Shown one piece after another: positions 1-7,340 of a stretch of DNA of 57,085 nt. A program made the position numbers and the translations under genes. This DNA is from an uncultured Muribaculaceae bacterium (GTDB taxonomy: Bacteria > Bacteroidota > Bacteroidia > Bacteroidales > Muribaculaceae): NCBI GenBank assembly GCA_910579305.1, contig CAJTTA010000010.1:1-57085 (forward strand). The letters are read 5' to 3'. Numbering within the stretch: position 1 is the first letter of the stretch; each line of letters begins with the position of its first letter. Under the pieces are notes generated by a model that was given only the letters and a program-made list of their open reading frames with translations, was not told where the DNA came from and did no database searches.

Positions 1-71
1 TTCTGCCGTTCAAGAAGTTGGACTCGCCTTTTTATGGTTTAGCGGACAGTAATAAAATTATTATTGTAACT

Positions 72-563
72 ATGATTCAGTATCAGGTATCTTTCGGCGA
101 CGCTGTCAGCCGCGCATTCTCATCTTATTGCTGCTTCAAGGGACGCGCCTCCCGCTCGGAGTACTGGTGGTTTGTCCTCTTCAATGTCATCATCGGCATC
201 GCCTTGAGCATACTGGGCAAGCTCACCGGCTCGACCATCATGCAGCAGGTGCTACCCAACCTCTTCTCTCTGGCCGTGCTTTTCCCAAATCTCGGCCTCG
301 TGTGGCGTCGTCTGCATGACGTGGGTCTCTCAGGCGCATTCTATCTGTGGTCAATCATTCCCTCAATCATCACCGGCATTCTTGCCGCAATCTTCTCAAT
401 CTCCTTACTCTCCGGCTCTCGCTCCACTCTCCTCATCGTGCTGCTCGCCTGCTCCGGCCTAATCACTCTCATAGCAGCCATAGTAGTGTTCGTGAAGCTC
501 TGCAAACCGAGCCAGCCCGCGCCAAACAAATATGGCGATGTGCCTAATCTCACCGAGGCATAA
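72..563 (+). CDS. DUF805 family inner-membrane protein
   Basis: A 163-residue protein with several hydrophobic segments. The N-terminal stretch FKGRASRSEYWW followed by a membrane helix is the hallmark of the DUF805 family, whose biochemical role is unknown. The second half keeps the typical GLVWRRLHDVGLSG segment (about residues 79-92) and then two more membrane segments. An upstream TTG would extend the frame to position 18, but the ATG at 72 gives the usual family N-terminus with a short soluble lead before the GRASRSEYW motif. An imperfect -7-like element (TATTATTG, 59-66) lies just before this ATG. The gene is followed by a strong terminator, so it seems to be the last or only gene of its transcript. 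Confidence 0.85.
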   Translation: MIQYQVSFGDAVSRAFSSYCCFKGRASRSEYWWFVLFNVIIGIALSILGKLTGSTIMQQVLPNLFSLAVLFPNLGLVWRRLHDVGLSGAFYLWSIIPSIITGILAAIFSISLLSGSRSTLLIVLLACSGLITLIAAIVVFVKLCKPSQPAPNKYGDVPNLTEA

Positions 564-584
564 GCATCCGTCACGCCGTATAAT

Positions 585-642
585 AATCTTCAGGAATTCA
601 CCCGCTCTTCAGAGACTCCGTGGCTTCCTGAAGATTTTTTTC
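585..642 (+). terminator. Rho-independent terminator after the DUF805 gene
   Basis: A perfect 12-bp inverted repeat (AATCTTCAGGAA at 585-596 and TTCCTGAAGATT at 625-636) is followed directly by a T tract on the plus strand. The loop is long, 28 bases. It lies 22 bases after the DUF805 stop codon. Confidence 0.8.
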
Positions 643-744
643 ACTCCGGCGTGTCACATTTCGGTCTATGCCGGCGTCTATATACTGTGAAGCTGTCACG
701 ACAATATCCACAGCCTCCTGATATCCACATAACATTGCAATCGC

Positions 745-2973
745 ATGAAACATTTTATCTTCTGCCTGAGCCTGCTGCTTTTGGCGTCAATACCTGCCGC
801 CGCTCAGAGCGAGCCATCCGATTCCATAGTATACGCCCCGACCGATTCTCTTCCCGACGTGGAAGAGCTCGAGGGCGTGACGGTCACTGCAAAGAAGCCC
901 GTGATACAGAGCGAAGCCGACCGACTCATATATAATGTGGACGAGGATCCGGCCGCCACTACCAATTCGGCTCTGGAAATGATGCGCAAGGTGCCCATGC
1001 TAAGTGTGGACGGCGAGGACAATGTGAAACTCAAAGGCCAGGAGAACTACAAGATATATCTCAACGGCAAGCCCGATCCCACACTCTCTTCCAATTACAA
1101 GGAGGTGCTGCGCAGCATGCCGGCCTCTTCCATAAAGAAAATAGAGGTCATCACCGAGCCGGGAGCGAAATATGACGCCGAAGGGCTGGGCGGCATAATC
1201 AACATCGTGACCTTCTCCTCCGCCCGTCTCGAAGGCTACACGGTGAACATCGGAGCCAACGCAGGCAACACAAATGCCAACGAATACATCTACGGCACTG
1301 TCAAGATAGGCAATGTGACACTTAGCGCCAATTACAGTCACGGCGACTATTTCTCCCCTTCCTATTCATCTTCCCTGCGCATCGACTATGAGAATCCCGT
1401 TCCTTACAGCCATGCATCGCGCGAAGTCTCGAGCAAGAACCATGGAAACTCCAATTACGGCTCCTTGCAGATGTCGTGGGAACCGGATACACTGAATCTC
1501 TTCACTCTCTCCGCCAATCTCGGGCAACACCGCTTCGCAGGCCGTGACAGCGGCATCTCGAGATATGCCGATGCCGCAGGCGACATCGTGGCCGGCTATT
1601 CACAGAAGGGACGTAGCCTCAGCAATTATCTAAACACCGGAGTGCAGGCCAACTGGCAGCATAACTTCTCTTCCACGGAACATAACCTGGTGCTGTCATA
1701 CCTGTATGGATACGGCAACAGCAGGCAGACAACGGAAAACAGTTTCTCCGACACATTCAATTACGACCCGCTGCTACTGCTCCCCCAATACAACTCCTCG
1801 ACATATCCATCACACGAGCACACCTTTCAGGCCGACTACACTCACCCCTTCTCAAAGAATCACACGCTGGAAGTGGGCGGCAAGTACATAATCCGCAACA
1901 ACTATGGCGAGAGCGACCGCTTCTTCTTGACCGGCGATGAATGGGTACGCGATGAGCCGAATTGCGTGGACATGAAGCAATTCCAGGATGTAGGCTCCCT
2001 CTATGCGGCCTATACCGGGCGCTTCGGACGCTTCATGGCCAAAGCCGGGCTGCGATATGAGTTCACACACATGGGCACACGTTTCCACACCCCCGGCCAC
2101 ACCGACTTCTCCACCGACCTCCATGACCCGGTGCCCAACGCCCTGGTGTCCTACAAGATTTCAGACGGATCAAGCCTGCGGGCATCCTATCGCATGCAGA
2201 TACAACGTCCCTCCGTGACAAGCCTCAATCCCACCCGCAACACATCTGATCCGGCCGTGGTCTACTATGGCAATCCCGACCTCACATCCTCGCGCACCCA
2301 CTCCGTGGGCCTCACTTACTCAAACTATGCCGGCGCTCTGGGCGGCGAGATATATGCCGGCTACAACCGTTCATCCGATCTCATATCACAATATCTCTTC
2401 ACAGCTCCCGACGGAATAGTGAACGTGACCTACGGCAATCTCGGCACTTCAGACGGAGCCTACATCAACGGATATCTCAACTGGACTATTATCTCCGGCC
2501 TGAAACTCGGTCTTAATTTCGGCACTCAATACGCCCATTACTTATGCCGCGCCATAGAGCTTGACTCCGATGGCTGGGGATATAACTTCAATCTCAACCT
2601 GGATTATGACCTGCCGCACAACTGGAACATCAGCGCATATGGAGGGCAATACAAGGGCACGCCATACATGCAATACAAGGGCAGCAGCTATCATTGGTAT
2701 GGTCTCTCGGTCTCCAAGTCTCTCTTGGATCGACGGCTCAACATATCCTTGTCGGCCAACGACTTCTTCGAGCCATACTACACTTACAACAATACCAACA
2801 CCGGCCCGGGCGTGAAATTATATCAGCACTACCGCCAGAGTAACTGGGGCATACGCCTCGGCGTGCGTCTGAGACTCGGATCTCTCAGTGCCTCGGTTAA
2901 GCAGACGGCCAAATCGGTGAGCAACGACGATGTGTCATCGGGCGGCTCGGGCAATAACTCAGGCGGCAAATGA
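745..2973 (+). CDS. Outer-membrane beta-barrel receptor (TonB-dependent type, OMP_b-brl_3 family)
   Basis: A 742-residue protein with a Sec signal peptide of about 21 residues. The short lead contains ELEGVTVTAKK, which resembles the start of a plug domain. A plug-like region follows to about residue 155, including the VYLNGKP-type segment (KIYLNGKP) and YDAEGLGGIINIVT, both characteristic of TonB-dependent receptor plugs. The remainder is rich in alternating aromatic strands typical of an outer-membrane barrel (PF14905-like). There is no N-terminal carboxypeptidase-regulatory domain and no SusD partner next to it, so it is not a classical Sus-type polysaccharide utilisation pair. The substrate cannot be read from sequence. 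A weak -7-like box (TAACATTG, 730-737) lies 7 bases before the ATG. No terminator is evident after it. Confidence 0.82.
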   Translation: MKHFIFCLSLLLLASIPAAAQSEPSDSIVYAPTDSLPDVEELEGVTVTAKKPVIQSEADRLIYNVDEDPAATTNSALEMMRKVPMLSVDGEDNVKLKGQENYKIYLNGKPDPTLSSNYKEVLRSMPASSIKKIEVITEPGAKYDAEGLGGIINIVTFSSARLEGYTVNIGANAGNTNANEYIYGTVKIGNVTLSANYSHGDYFSPSYSSSLRIDYENPVPYSHASREVSSKNHGNSNYGSLQMSWEPDTLNLFTLSANLGQHRFAGRDSGISRYADAAGDIVAGYSQKGRSLSNYLNTGVQANWQHNFSSTEHNLVLSYLYGYGNSRQTTENSFSDTFNYDPLLLLPQYNSSTYPSHEHTFQADYTHPFSKNHTLEVGGKYIIRNNYGESDRFFLTGDEWVRDEPNCVDMKQFQDVGSLYAAYTGRFGRFMAKAGLRYEFTHMGTRFHTPGHTDFSTDLHDPVPNALVSYKISDGSSLRASYRMQIQRPSVTSLNPTRNTSDPAVVYYGNPDLTSSRTHSVGLTYSNYAGALGGEIYAGYNRSSDLISQYLFTAPDGIVNVTYGNLGTSDGAYINGYLNWTIISGLKLGLNFGTQYAHYLCRAIELDSDGWGYNFNLNLDYDLPHNWNISAYGGQYKGTPYMQYKGSSYHWYGLSVSKSLLDRRLNISLSANDFFEPYYTYNNTNTGPGVKLYQHYRQSNWGIRLGVRLRLGSLSASVKQTAKSVSNDDVSSGGSGNNSGGK

Positions 2974-3035
2974 TGCTTTCTGCAGGACATTCACCCGGGA
3001 TGTAAAAAGGATAAAACGAAAAAAATGCGTAAAAT

Positions 3036-3066
3036 TTTGCAGTTTGCCGATTCTTTTGTAATTTTG
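3036..3066 (+). promoter_or_regulatory. Bacteroidetes-type promoter for rpsU
   Basis: TTTG at 3036-3039, a 19-bp spacer, then TAATTTTG at 3059-3066. This fits the Bacteroides -33/-7 consensus. The predicted leader before rpsU is about 78 bases. Confidence 0.75.
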
Positions 3067-3149
3067 CACCGCTAAATATACCCGTCACTACTGTAACGGC
3101 CTATATGGCAGCGACTAAGACAAAAATTATAAATCACAACACATAACAC

Positions 3150-3341
3150 ATGATTATCGTACAAGTAAAAGAGGGCGAGAACATCGAAAAGGCCCTCAAG
3201 AAGTTCAAGCGTAAATACGAGCGCACCGGCGTGGTAAAGGAACTCCGCAGCCGCCAGGCGTTTGAAAAACCCTCTGTTGCCAACCGCAAGAAGATGATGA
3301 AGGCGGTCTACGTGCAGCACCTGCGTCAGAACGAAGAGTAA
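3150..3341 (+). CDS. rpsU: 30S ribosomal protein bS21
   Basis: A 63-residue, highly basic protein with the bS21 signature: the start MIIVQVKEGENIEKALKKFKR and a Lys/Arg-rich tail. The length matches the family. In Bacteroidetes ribosomes bS21 is reported to help occlude the anti-Shine-Dalgarno end of 16S rRNA, which agrees with the lack of Shine-Dalgarno sequences here. The leader directly upstream of this ATG is A-rich and shows no GGAGG-like sequence. The gene appears monocistronic, with its own promoter. Confidence 0.97.
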   Translation: MIIVQVKEGENIEKALKKFKRKYERTGVVKELRSRQAFEKPSVANRKKMMKAVYVQHLRQNEE

Positions 3342-3450
3342 TCACACTCTGCTTGTAAAACCGGGCATCGGCATACGCCCGTCCGCGACTCAGCGAGACA
3401 TAAACATTGACCTATCACAGGCCGGATGCAATCAGGCCTCTTGATTCATA

Positions 3451-3491
3451 CATGCCGCGACAGTACAATCATGTGCTACTGTCGCGGCATG
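3451..3491. other. Perfect 15-bp inverted repeat downstream of rpsU
   Basis: CATGCCGCGACAGTA (3451-3465) and TACTGTCGCGGCATG (3477-3491) form an uninterrupted 15-bp stem with an 11-base loop. No T tract follows on either strand, so it is not a textbook intrinsic terminator. It could act as a 3'-end stabiliser or terminator for rpsU, or be a protein-binding palindrome. The rest of the 3342-3653 gap holds only a shorter GC stem near 3361-3380 and the next promoter. Confidence 0.6.
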
Positions 3492-3606
3492 ACTCTTACA
3501 TAAATTGCCCCGCTATTACTCATAGCTTCATGCTGCAGCCGCCAGTCCGGTTTTTCAAATTACATGAAGACAATTCGATCGGATTAATTATTTTTTCAAA
3601 ATTTTC

Positions 3607-3637
3607 TTGTGTCAACGGGAGATTTTTATTAACTTTG
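3607..3637 (+). promoter_or_regulatory. Promoter for the small secreted protein
   Basis: TTG at 3607-3609, a 20-bp spacer and TAACTTTG at 3630-3637. The ATG lies 16 bases after the box, giving a very short leader. Confidence 0.65.
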
Positions 3638-3653
3638 TGCAAACTCCCGACCC

Positions 3654-4055
3654 ATGAAAAAACTTCTTCTTTCCTTAGTCCTTGCACTGGTTTCATCAAC
3701 AGCCATGCAGGCCGTCACGCTCTTTCCTTTTTTCGCAGACATTGCCGGAGTATATGATGAGGGAGCAGCAGATATCGCGGCCGCCAACGGCATGACCACA
3801 CATCTCACCGGAAGATCTGACGGTGGCGGCACGAAAGCGGTGAGAAGCTTTCTTGACGCCGTGCTTCCCCAAAAAGAGGTGCGCATTGTGGAAACTTCTG
3901 AAAACGGATGCAAAATCACCAACATATCTTCTTCGTTTCAAGAAGGGAAGCTTATCTCCGTAATACTGCTTGTTGAGAAAAAAGGGAGGCTATCGATAAT
4001 GTACTTCGAAGGGCCCGCCAAGAATTTCAACGGTTCCATGAAGCTTCCCAAGTAA
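3654..4055 (+). CDS. Small secreted protein of unknown function
   Basis: A 133-residue protein with a clear signal peptide (MKKLLLSLVLALVSSTAMQA, cleavage near residue 20). It has no lipobox and no further membrane segment, so a periplasmic or secreted location is inferred. The mature part is a small mixed alpha/beta-looking domain ending in KLPK; I recognise no family. It has its own promoter and a start close to it. The xerC-like gene begins 30 bases downstream, so readthrough into that gene is possible. Confidence 0.7.
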   Translation: MKKLLLSLVLALVSSTAMQAVTLFPFFADIAGVYDEGAADIAAANGMTTHLTGRSDGGGTKAVRSFLDAVLPQKEVRIVETSENGCKITNISSSFQEGKLISVILLVEKKGRLSIMYFEGPAKNFNGSMKLPK

Positions 4056-4085
4056 CAAAGACACGCATTTTCAAAGACTTTGTGA

Positions 4086-4979
4086 ATGATCGACAGATTC
4101 CTGACATATCTGCGATGCGAACTGAATTACTCGGAGCACACGGTGAGGGCCTATGGCTCCGACCTCAACATGCTTGCCGATTTCCTCACAGGAGGGAAGC
4201 CCGAAGAATTTGATCCGGCCTCGGTCACGCTCGGCGACCTGAGGGCATGGATAGCCCATCAGGGCGAAAAAAAACTGTCGGCACGCACTCTGCGGCGCCG
4301 CACTCTGGCTGCACGCACATTTTTCCACTATCTGCGCCTCACAGGACTTATCGAACGCAATCCGGCCGCCGACCTCTCTCTGCCGCGTCTGCCTCAGCCG
4401 CTGCCCGTGTTCATACGCGATGCGGAGCTGGAACGCATCCTCTCGCCCGAGGCTTTCGACACAGAGGATTTCCGCGAATTCCGCGACAAGCTGATAATAG
4501 AATTGCTCTACGGCACCGGTATGCGCCGTGCGGAACTGCTGTCGCTTCTCGACCGTGATCTTGACACCGTCACCGGAGAGGTCAAGATCACAGGCAAGCG
4601 CAACAAACAGCGCATCGTGCCTCTCGGCCCGAGACTGTGCGCTCACATCGACCGATACAGGTGTCTGCGCCTCAGAAAATTTCCCGATACCGGATGCGAG
4701 GCTTTCCTGTTATCCGAAAAAGGAGAGGAAATGAACAATTCGACCCTATCAAGCGTTGTAAAGATACAACTTGCCTCTACCTCCTCTGCCAGAAAGACGC
4801 CCCACGTGCTTCGCCATTCCTTTGCCACAGCCATGTTGCAGGGTGACGCCCGCCTCGATTCGGTCAAGGAGCTGCTCGGACACTCTTCCCTGGCCACCAC
4901 ACAAATCTACACACACCTCTCCTTCAGTGAGTTACAACATAATTATCAACACGCTCATCCCAGAGCCTCTAAAAAGTAG
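4086..4979 (+). CDS. xerC: Tyrosine site-specific recombinase, XerC/XerD type
   Basis: A 297-residue recombinase, the usual length for Xer proteins. It has an N-terminal SAM-like core-binding domain (about 1-90) and a C-terminal catalytic domain with the full active-site set: R147 in GTGMRRAEL, K171 in ITGKRNK, H240 and R243 in HVLRHSFAT, H266 in LLGHSSLATT and the nucleophile Y275 in QIYTHL. Known Xer proteins resolve chromosome dimers at dif. Nothing phage- or integron-like surrounds it, and the next gene (hpf) starts 5 bases later, a housekeeping arrangement that argues against a mobile integrase. XerC versus XerD cannot be decided from this window. Confidence 0.9.
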   Translation: MIDRFLTYLRCELNYSEHTVRAYGSDLNMLADFLTGGKPEEFDPASVTLGDLRAWIAHQGEKKLSARTLRRRTLAARTFFHYLRLTGLIERNPAADLSLPRLPQPLPVFIRDAELERILSPEAFDTEDFREFRDKLIIELLYGTGMRRAELLSLLDRDLDTVTGEVKITGKRNKQRIVPLGPRLCAHIDRYRCLRLRKFPDTGCEAFLLSEKGEEMNNSTLSSVVKIQLASTSSARKTPHVLRHSFATAMLQGDARLDSVKELLGHSSLATTQIYTHLSFSELQHNYQHAHPRASKK

Positions 4980-4984
4980 ACACC

Positions 4985-5281
4985 ATGGAAGTAAAAATCA
5001 AGGCAATTCACTTCGACATCAATGACCGCCTCGTGGCATTCATCAATAAAAAAATAGAGAAACTGTCCCGCCGCTTTGAAGCCATTACCGAAGTGGAGGT
5101 CTCTCTGAAAGTAGTAAAGCCGGAGACGTCCATGAACAAGGAGGCCGGCATAAAGCTCCTCGTGCCACCTGCCAATGATCTCTTCGCCTCCAAGACAGCC
5201 GACTCATTCGAAGAAGCGATCGACCTCTGTCTCGATGCTCTCGAAAGACAGCTGGAGAAGGATAAAGACAGCCGCAAGTGA
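4985..5281 (+). CDS. hpf: Ribosome hibernation promoting factor, short form
   Basis: A 98-residue protein of the HPF/RaiA (YfiA) family. It has the typical start MEVKIKAIHFDINDRLVAFI and a basic helix (KKIEKLSRRFEAI), and ends with an acidic/basic tail. It lacks the C-terminal dimerisation domain of long HPF, so it is the short form. Known members bind the 30S decoding centre and silence ribosomes under stress. It follows the recombinase gene with a 5-base gap, so the two are probably cotranscribed. Confidence 0.92.
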   Translation: MEVKIKAIHFDINDRLVAFINKKIEKLSRRFEAITEVEVSLKVVKPETSMNKEAGIKLLVPPANDLFASKTADSFEEAIDLCLDALERQLEKDKDSRK

Positions 5282-5310
5282 CATATATCAGGCTCAATAC
5301 AAGAGAACAT

Positions 5311-5387
5311 CGGGTGACCGACACCCGTAAATCATAAGAAAACAGAGTTCTGCACCTGATGCCCGCACTGAAAAAGGGATCAGGTGC
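5311..5387 (+). terminator. Two hairpins after hpf, possible terminator region
   Basis: A 6-bp stem (CGGGTG/CACCCG, 5311-5327) is followed by a perfect 9-bp stem (GCACCTGAT at 5352-5360 and ATCAGGTGC at 5379-5387). Only a short T run (CATTTTA) follows the second. They may end the xerC-hpf transcript; without a strong T tract this is tentative. Confidence 0.45.
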
Positions 5388-5418
5388 CGGACTCATTTTA
5401 CCGCCCCCACACACGCAT

Positions 5419-5838
5419 ATGGCCAATCTTCTTGACAAGGTACGCATAATAGAGTTCCCAAAGATATGTGATCCCCGCGGCAATCTCTCTTTTGTGGAAA
5501 GCGCCCGCCACATACCATTCTCCATCAAACGCGTTTTCTACATCTACGATGTGCCCGGGGGAGAGACCCGCGGCGGGCATGCCCACCGCGAGTGCACGAT
5601 AGTGCTCATGGCCCTGGCCGGTTCTTTCGGCGTAAGGCTCACCGACGGCAAGAATGAAATGACCGTGCGGCTCAACAGGGCCAACCGCGGTGTGCTCATC
5701 CCTCCCGGCGTGTGGGACACGATGCACGACTTCACCACCGGCTCTGTGGCCCTGGCGCTCGCCTCACACCCCTACGAGGAGGAAGACTACATACGTGACT
5801 ATGATGACTACCTTGAATATGTCGGAACTCTTGAATAA
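5419..5838 (+). CDS. fdtA: dTDP-4-oxo-6-deoxyglucose 3,4-ketoisomerase (FdtA/WxcM-like cupin)
   Basis: A 139-residue single-cupin protein. It carries the family's DPRGNLSF segment (residues 14-21), the metal/catalytic-type motif GGHAHRE and the late LIPPGVWDTMHDF motif. FdtA-type enzymes convert dTDP-4-keto-6-deoxyglucose to the 3-keto isomer, which an aminotransferase then uses. That partner follows with a 20-base overlap. The ATG at 5419 was chosen because residues before it in the open frame (from 5359) are proline-rich and overlap the upstream hairpin. The exact isomer (gluco or galacto) cannot be told from sequence. The pair sits alone among housekeeping genes. Confidence 0.85.
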   Translation: MANLLDKVRIIEFPKICDPRGNLSFVESARHIPFSIKRVFYIYDVPGGETRGGHAHRECTIVLMALAGSFGVRLTDGKNEMTVRLNRANRGVLIPPGVWDTMHDFTTGSVALALASHPYEEEDYIRDYDDYLEYVGTLE

Positions 5839-6946
5839 GAAACGTCTCCCGCTGTCTTCATTTGTAGACCTGCGCGACGCCACCGCGCCTCTGCGGGAGG
5901 AGCTGATTGAGGCTTGCACCCGGGTGATCGATTCAGGATGGTTCCTGCATGGGCCGGAGACACGCGCCTTTGAGGCTGAACTGGCGGCAAGCTGCGGCGC
6001 AAAGCATGCCGTGGCCGTGAGCAACGGGCTGGATGCCTTGAGACTCACGCTCAGAGCATGGATAAGGCTCGGAGCCATGAAGCCCGGCGATGAGGTGATA
6101 GTGGCCGCCAACACATATGTGGCCTCGGTGCTCGCCATAACCGATGCCGGGCTGTCGCCGCGACTCGTGGAGCCTGACCCGGCGTCTTTCAACCTTGACC
6201 CGGCACGTGTGGAAGAAGCCATAACCTCCCGCACCAGGGCCATCATGGAGGTGCATCTGTATGGCCTGCCTTGCGACCACTCTTCGATAAGCGACATCGC
6301 GCAACGCCACGGGCTGCTCATAATAGAAGATAATGCTCAGGCCATCGGAGCCACGGCGCATGGCCGCGCCACAGGCGCTCTGGGCGATGCCGCGGCCTTC
6401 AGCTTCTACCCCACCAAAAACATAGGCGCTCTGGGCGATGCAGGTGCCGTCACCACATCCGATTCCGCCCTTGCCTCCGCCGTAAGGGCTCTTGCCAATT
6501 ATGGCAGCGACCGTCGCTACCACAATATCTACGAGGGTTTCAACTGTCGCATGGATGAGATGCAGGCCGCCATGCTTCGTGTAAAGCTCAGGCACATGGA
6601 GGAGGAGTGCCTGATCCGAGAGAACACGGCACACGTCTATTCTTCCACCATCTGCCATAAGGCTGTGATCACCCCGACCGTCTCTCCCGGCATGCGGCAC
6701 GTGTGGCACCAGTATGTGGTGAGGGTGAAAGACCGTGACAGCTTCCGCCGGTATCTGCAGGAACAGGGCGTGCCCACCGACGTGCACTATGCCGTGCCTC
6801 CCCACATGCAGCCATGCTATCACGACAGATTCTCCTCGCCCCTACCTCTGACCGAGCAACTTGCCGCCGAGGTGGTGAGCCTGCCCATAGCAGAGATACC
6901 GACGGGGACAGCACGCGAGATTGCGCTCATTATCAACAACTTCTAA
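5819..6946 (+). CDS. DegT/DnrJ/EryC1/StrS sugar aminotransferase
   Basis: A 375-residue PLP enzyme of the sugar aminotransferase family. Its Schiff-base lysine is K200 in FYPTKNIGALGD, and EDNAQAIGA is the usual cofactor-contacting segment. Together with the ketoisomerase it would make a dTDP-3-amino-3,6-dideoxyhexose (FdtB or QdtB type activity), a building block for surface glycans. The start overlaps the ketoisomerase end by 20 bases, implying translational coupling. A longer frame runs upstream to 5690, but it only shadows the preceding gene. No dTDP-glucose synthase or dehydratase (RmlA, RmlB) is in the window, so the substrate must be made elsewhere. Confidence 0.88.
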   Translation: MSELLNKKRLPLSSFVDLRDATAPLREELIEACTRVIDSGWFLHGPETRAFEAELAASCGAKHAVAVSNGLDALRLTLRAWIRLGAMKPGDEVIVAANTYVASVLAITDAGLSPRLVEPDPASFNLDPARVEEAITSRTRAIMEVHLYGLPCDHSSISDIAQRHGLLIIEDNAQAIGATAHGRATGALGDAAAFSFYPTKNIGALGDAGAVTTSDSALASAVRALANYGSDRRYHNIYEGFNCRMDEMQAAMLRVKLRHMEEECLIRENTAHVYSSTICHKAVITPTVSPGMRHVWHQYVVRVKDRDSFRRYLQEQGVPTDVHYAVPPHMQPCYHDRFSSPLPLTEQLAAEVVSLPIAEIPTGTAREIALIINNF

Positions 6947-6959
6947 TTCTTCTACACTC

Positions 6960-7307
6960 ATGGACTGGAAAGAAGCTCTGCTGGCTCAGAGCCGCGCGAT
7001 GGGCATCGAGCCTGAGCCGCAGGCCGAGGAAACCGCCGATGCCTGCAACCCTGCCGAGAATAATTCATATCTCAAGTCACCCCTCCATATAATCATGGAG
7101 CGCAAGGGACGTGCAGGAAAGACCGCCACCATAATCGAGGGATTCACATGCACCCCCGCGAGGCTGAAAGAGATAGCGTCATCTCTGAGACAGAAGCTCG
7201 GCACAGGCGGATCGGTGAGAGGATGCGAGATACTCATTCAGGGAGACCGCCGCGAAGATGTATTCTCCGCTCTGCGCAATATGGGATTCTCGAGGATAAG
7301 CAAATAA
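6960..7307 (+). CDS. yciH: SUI1/eIF1-like translation factor (YciH family)
   Basis: A 115-residue protein with a variable first 45 residues and a C-terminal SUI1 domain. It shows GKTATIIEGF, LKEIASSLRQKLGTGGSV and the ending IQGDRREDVFSALRNMGF, all typical of YciH/eIF1 homologues. Bacterial members resemble eIF1 and can influence start-codon selection, though their cell role is unsettled. The ATG at 6960 lies 13 bases after the aminotransferase stop, and the helicase gene follows 33 bases later, so a transcript running from fdtA through the helicase gene is likely. Confidence 0.9.
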   Translation: MDWKEALLAQSRAMGIEPEPQAEETADACNPAENNSYLKSPLHIIMERKGRAGKTATIIEGFTCTPARLKEIASSLRQKLGTGGSVRGCEILIQGDRREDVFSALRNMGFSRISK

Positions 7308-7340
7308 TCAGACTACGCACGATCACCACCCTTTCTGCCT

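Noticed and set aside
3407..3757. 116-codon plus-strand frame after rpsU
   Set aside because: It contains the 15-bp hairpin, a promoter and the start of the secreted-protein gene in another frame, and has no protein-like features.
4086..4979. Possible mobile-element integrase
   Set aside because: Neighbours are housekeeping genes, the protein has Xer length and it is coupled to hpf; no att-like repeats or cargo genes are seen.
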